8,956 nucleotides of DNA from Nitrospirota bacterium. Its GTDB lineage: Bacteria; Nitrospirota; Nitrospiria; Nitrospirales; NS-4. Within the stretch, counting starts at the first letter, position 1. The number at the start of each line of letters is the position of its first letter. The notes beneath the pieces are model-generated. The model made no database searches, was not told the DNA's origin, and worked only from the letters and a program-made list of their open reading frames with translations. The DNA lies in the NCBI GenBank assembly GCA_005877855.1, contig VBOF01000080.1, forward strand, positions 1-8,956, read 5' to 3'. Below, piece after piece: positions 6,215-8,956 of this stretch. A program made the translations under genes and the position numbers.

Positions 6215-6636
6215 GTCTTCCCCGTCGTAGTGGGAGGGGGCCCCGCCAAGGGCGCCCCTCCCACACCCACTCCCACTACCTCTTGGACTAGTTGGAGGGT
6301 CCTCGACGAAAACTCGTTCCGGGAGACGATCTTGGTGACCCCCAGGTGCTGGGCCCGCTTCCAGTTGTCCACCTCTTCGTGGTTGGCGAAGGCTAGGACC
6401 GGAATTGACTTCGACCGGGCGTCGCTTTTGAGGGCTTCAAGCGCTTTGAACGCGTCGAGCCCCTCGTCGTTGATGTTGAGGACCACCGCAGCCGGCCGGA
6501 GTGCGCCGGCCTTGTCAGCCACCTCGCCGTGCGTCCGGGCCTTTTCGAGCGTGTAGCCTTGGGGCTTTAGGGCGTCCCTCAGCTTGGTGTAGAAGAAGAC
6601 GTCGTTCACGGCGACGAGTATGGTTTTGTTCTCCAT
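6211..6636 (-). CDS. Degenerate response-regulator receiver (CheY-like) domain protein
   Basis: This 141-residue single-domain protein has the alternating beta-alpha pattern of a CheY-like receiver: ILVAVNDVFFYTKLRDAL, then AAVVLNINDEGLDAF, then IPVLAFANHEEVDNWKRA, then LGVTKIVSRNEF. The phosphorylation machinery is eroded. The usual phospho-acceptor Asp is Asn54 (VVLN), only one acidic residue of the N-terminal pair remains (Asp12 next to Asn11), and the switch Ser/Thr and the Lys of the KP loop are not recognisable. It is probably a phosphorylation-independent protein-protein module. There is no output domain. After residue about 120 the sequence becomes a Gly/Pro/Thr-rich tail (VGVGVGGAPLAGPPPTTTG) encoded by a GC-rich inverted repeat, so the tail looks acquired. 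The start ATG at 6634-6636 follows AAAAGG (6645-6650). The stop overlaps the start of the YgfZ-like gene by four bases. Family assignment is by pattern only. Confidence 0.75.
   Translation of the reverse strand: MENKTILVAVNDVFFYTKLRDALKPQGYTLEKARTHGEVADKAGALRPAAVVLNINDEGLDAFKALEALKSDARSKSIPVLAFANHEEVDNWKRAQHLGVTKIVSRNEFSSRTLQLVQEVVGVGVGGAPLAGPPPTTTGKT
6227..6279. repeat. GC-rich inverted repeat with two alternative pairings, inside the receiver gene 3' end
   Basis: GTAGTGGGAG (6227-6236) is perfectly complementary to CTCCCACTAC (6270-6279). A second, overlapping perfect 10-base pairing joins GTGGGAGGGG (6230-6239) to CCCCTCCCAC (6255-6264), with an inner CGCC-AAG-GGCG mini-hairpin (6244-6254). 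The left arm can therefore pair with either of two right arms. The element lies in the last codons of the receiver gene and ends 13 bases before the downstream ATG in transcription order. There is no U-tract, so it is not a standard terminator. It resembles a REP-like dispersed palindrome, but only one copy is in the window. Confidence 0.75.
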
Positions 6637-6844
6637 GGCGCTGACCTTTTAAGTTAGTCTCTCAATGCTCGCGCGGCCAGCCGGCCGCATCTTGGGTGCT
6701 CCGGGTGCCACCCGTTGCAATCGGCAAAGCAACGGGTACCCGGCAAGTCGCACCTACGATGCGATCCGGCCGGCCGAAGCGAAGCAAGTCGCGCTGCGCT
6801 CCGCCAGGGTCCCTTTCCGCGCCACCCGCTCGGACCGATGCATC
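6637..6844. other. Intergenic region with nested palindromes
   Basis: These 208 bases separate the start of the receiver operon from the end of the thiC operon, both on the minus strand. I see no convincing gene and no clear -35/-10 pair. It holds GCGGCC-AGCC-GGCCGC (6673-6688), the compound hairpin at 6703-6742, a CCGGCCGG palindrome near 6775, and the direct repeat GCAAGTCGC at 6743-6751 and 6784-6792. The receiver promoter and the 3' end of the thi transcript should both be here. The texture suggests degenerate dispersed-repeat DNA. Confidence 0.6.
6703..6742. repeat. Compound inverted repeat, possible terminator of the thi operon
   Basis: ACCCGTTGC (6710-6718) pairs perfectly with GCAACGGGT (6729-6737) across a 10-base loop. 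The outer GGGT (6703-6706) can pair with ACCC (6738-6741) across a three-base bulge. The flanks also hold CGGGT-GCC-ACCCG (6702-6714) and the perfect palindrome CGGGTACCCG (6733-6742). It lies about 100 bases past the TPR gene stop in the transcribed direction. No T-run follows on either strand, so intrinsic termination is uncertain. Confidence 0.6.
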
Positions 6845-7330
6845 CTAGTTCATCATCGCTCTGAGTCTTGTGAAGGCACGCTGGGCCAGATCATACTTGG
6901 GGTTGATCCTGAGCGCCTGCTGGTAGCATTCGAGCGCCTTGTCCCACTCCCGCTTCTTCTCGTAGACGCGTCCCAGATTCAGGTGGGGGAACGCCGGGCT
7001 CTCGTACCGCTTGGCGCGCGTCGCTTTCTCCAACCACTCGATCGCGTCGTCGAGCTGGCCCTTCTCGATCAGGTAGGCCCCGATGTCGTTGTATGGATTA
7101 CCGAAGTCGGGGTCCACTGCGATGGCGCGGTGACAGTCCTCGATCGCCTCGTCCAGCATCCCCATGAAGCTGTGAGTCCATCCGCGGAACGTATAGGCTT
7201 CGGCTGTCGGATACAGCTCGACGGATTCCGTGTACAGTTTGACCGCCTCCTCGAACTCGCCCTTCATCTGGCGCTCGTAGGCCTTCTTGAAGAGGTCCCA
7301 TGCGGCCTTCTGATCGTCTTGGGGTTCCAA
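6845..7330 (-). CDS. Small TPR-repeat protein in the thiC-thi4 operon (probable TTG start)
   Basis: The 161-residue protein consists almost entirely of about four tetratricopeptide repeats (roughly residues 9-41, 43-75, 77-110 and 111-146). The repeat consensus is clear in GEFEEAVKLYTESVELYP, LDEAIEDCHRAIAVDP, GQLDDAIEWLEKA and WDKALECYQQALRINP. Such repeats form a helical scaffold for protein-protein contact; no catalytic residues or signal peptide are seen. The open frame continues upstream inside thi4, but that part looks non-homologous. The best start is TTG at 7328-7330, five bases after the thi4 stop, with AGGAA (plus 7339-7343) eight bases upstream. The first in-frame ATG would remove about 21 residues and cut the first repeat. 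Its position directly behind thi4 suggests co-expression with thiamine synthesis, but a functional link is unproven; it may simply ride on the operon. Confidence 0.85.
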   Translation of the reverse strand: MEPQDDQKAAWDLFKKAYERQMKGEFEEAVKLYTESVELYPTAEAYTFRGWTHSFMGMLDEAIEDCHRAIAVDPDFGNPYNDIGAYLIEKGQLDDAIEWLEKATRAKRYESPAFPHLNLGRVYEKKREWDKALECYQQALRINPKYDLAQRAFTRLRAMMN

Positions 7331-7335
7331 AAGCC

Positions 7336-8136
7336 CTATTCCTGCTTGAGCTTCTTTTTGACGAGCTCGGCTGCCCGCCTCCCGGAGAGCAGCATGGCGC
7401 CGAAGGCCGGACCCATCCGGGGAGAGCCATCCACGGCGGACACGGAGAGCCCCGCCAGGAAGCAGTTGGGATAGACTTCCCGGGTGTTCTCCACGACAAG
7501 CTCCTCGGAGCGCTCTACCCACATGGCCCCGTTGCCGGGCACCGCCTTGTACAGGCCGCGCTTGTTCAAGAGCGCCACCACCGCGGCGTCATGGCCAGTG
7601 GCGTCCACCACGACCTTTGATTCCAGCGCGATCGGGTCCACGTGCACGGCGTCGTGCCCGGCGTGCTCGACCGGCGACCAGTTCACGACGACCCCCTCCA
7701 GGATGTTCTCCCGGCGGAGGATCAGGTCGATGACTTTGGTCAGGTTGAGGACCCGGACGCCGGCGTCGTAGGCGGCGGCGACCAGCTTGGCGGTGGCGTG
7801 CGGCGGGTCCACGATGAACATCCCCTCGCACTCCGTGACGCGTTTCGCGGGGATCTTCAGCTCGTCGAGAATCCTGTCGGCGGGGGCGCAGATGGTCGCC
7901 TTGTTCATGAGATACCCGCCGGACCAGAACCCTCCGCCGAGCTGCAACGCCTGCTCGATGAGCAACGTCTTGAAGCCGGCAGCGGCGAGGTCGCGCGCGC
8001 ACAGGAGCCCGGATGGTCCCGCGCCGACGACGATGACGTCGCTCTCGATGAGTCGGTCGAATTCCTGGAAGTGCTCCCGGGCGATCTGCCGGGTGATGTC
8101 GCGCTCCCGCAGGGGAGCCGTCCATTTGTTCGCCAT
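7336..8136 (-). CDS. thi4: Thi4-type thiazole synthase, His form (sulfide-dependent ADP-thiazole synthase)
   Basis: Thi4 makes the adenylated thiazole precursor of thiamine from NAD and glycine plus a sulfur source. The 266-residue length equals that of archaeal Thi4 proteins. The NAD-binding Rossmann motif DVIVVGAGPSGLLCARDLA starts at residue 33, followed by GGGFWSGGYLMNK, which fits the family, and the late segment DGSPRMGPAFGAMLLSG. Yeast Thi4 donates sulfur from its own Cys205 and is a single-turnover enzyme. The matching position here, in AVHVDP, is His165. Proteins with His at this site, such as the Methanocaldococcus enzyme, use free sulfide and turn over repeatedly. That predicts a catalytic, sulfide-using enzyme and a low-oxygen or sulfide-containing setting (inference). 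The older label ribose-1,5-bisphosphate isomerase is unlikely next to thiC. The ATG at 8134-8136 follows AGAGGA (plus 8141-8146), 16 bases after thiC; the TPR gene starts 5 bases after its stop. Confidence 0.92.
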   Translation of the reverse strand: MANKWTAPLRERDITRQIAREHFQEFDRLIESDVIVVGAGPSGLLCARDLAAAGFKTLLIEQALQLGGGFWSGGYLMNKATICAPADRILDELKIPAKRVTECEGMFIVDPPHATAKLVAAAYDAGVRVLNLTKVIDLILRRENILEGVVVNWSPVEHAGHDAVHVDPIALESKVVVDATGHDAAVVALLNKRGLYKAVPGNGAMWVERSEELVVENTREVYPNCFLAGLSVSAVDGSPRMGPAFGAMLLSGRRAAELVKKKLKQE

Positions 8137-8152
8137 GATTTCCTCTTAAATC

Positions 8153-8956
<804 letters not shown>

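Noticed and set aside
6227..6279. Intrinsic terminator
   Set aside because: The hairpin is strong but has no T-run on either strand, and it lies within an ATGA-coupled gene pair.
7331..7522. N-terminal extension of the TPR protein to an ATG at 7522
   Set aside because: This part overlaps the thi4 3' end in another frame and gives a Gly/Arg-rich non-TPR sequence. TTG at 7330 has correct spacing to AGGAA.

Overview
The window is GC-rich bacterial DNA, almost entirely coding, and divides into two oppositely oriented blocks that meet tail to tail at about 4404-4407. Nothing in it is clearly plasmid, phage or IS DNA. The organism cannot be named from the sequence alone. SelB, SelD, YgfZ-like, Thi4 and ThiC proteins read as those of a GC-rich Gram-negative-type bacterium; proteobacterial, NC10/Rokubacteria-like or Nitrospirota-like lineages are all plausible (inference, low confidence). 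A cleavable-looking signal peptide on the transglutaminase-like protein fits a periplasm or secretion.

Left block, plus strand, 1-4407: an almost gapless selenocysteine operon in the order selA (3' end only), selB, selC (tRNA-Sec, anticodon TCA), selD, followed by an exported transglutaminase-like protein. SelD makes selenophosphate, SelA uses it to convert seryl-tRNA-Sec to selenocysteyl-tRNA-Sec, selC is that tRNA, and SelB delivers it to UGA codons. No selenoprotein is seen in the window; SelD itself carries Cys, not Sec. The most striking feature is that the selB reading frame does not stop before the tRNA. It runs 48 bases into selC, ending at a TAA in the tRNA variable arm, and the first tRNA base is the first base of a selB codon. 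SelD then starts only 18 bases after the tRNA CCA end, so tRNA maturation, the selB 3' end and the selD 5' end are physically linked.

Right block, minus strand, 8956 down to 4404: a thiamine unit comes first in transcription order. It holds thiC (C-terminal part), a Thi4-type thiazole synthase with His where yeast Thi4 has its sacrificial Cys, and a small four-repeat TPR protein probably starting at TTG. After a 208-base intergenic stretch with nested palindromes comes a second unit: a degenerate response-regulator receiver domain, a YgfZ/GcvT-family folate-binding protein (4-base ATGA overlap), an MNT nucleotidyltransferase (4-base gap) and a HEPN protein (17-base overlap). The last two form a minimal HEPN/MNT toxin-antitoxin-type pair placed at the end of a housekeeping operon. 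A strong GC-rich inverted repeat is embedded in the 3' end of the receiver gene.

The two blocks are functionally unrelated. Their stop codons overlap at the junction, so there is no room for a terminator between them. That is either a compact convergent arrangement or a rearrangement or assembly junction, and it should be kept in mind when linking the two halves.
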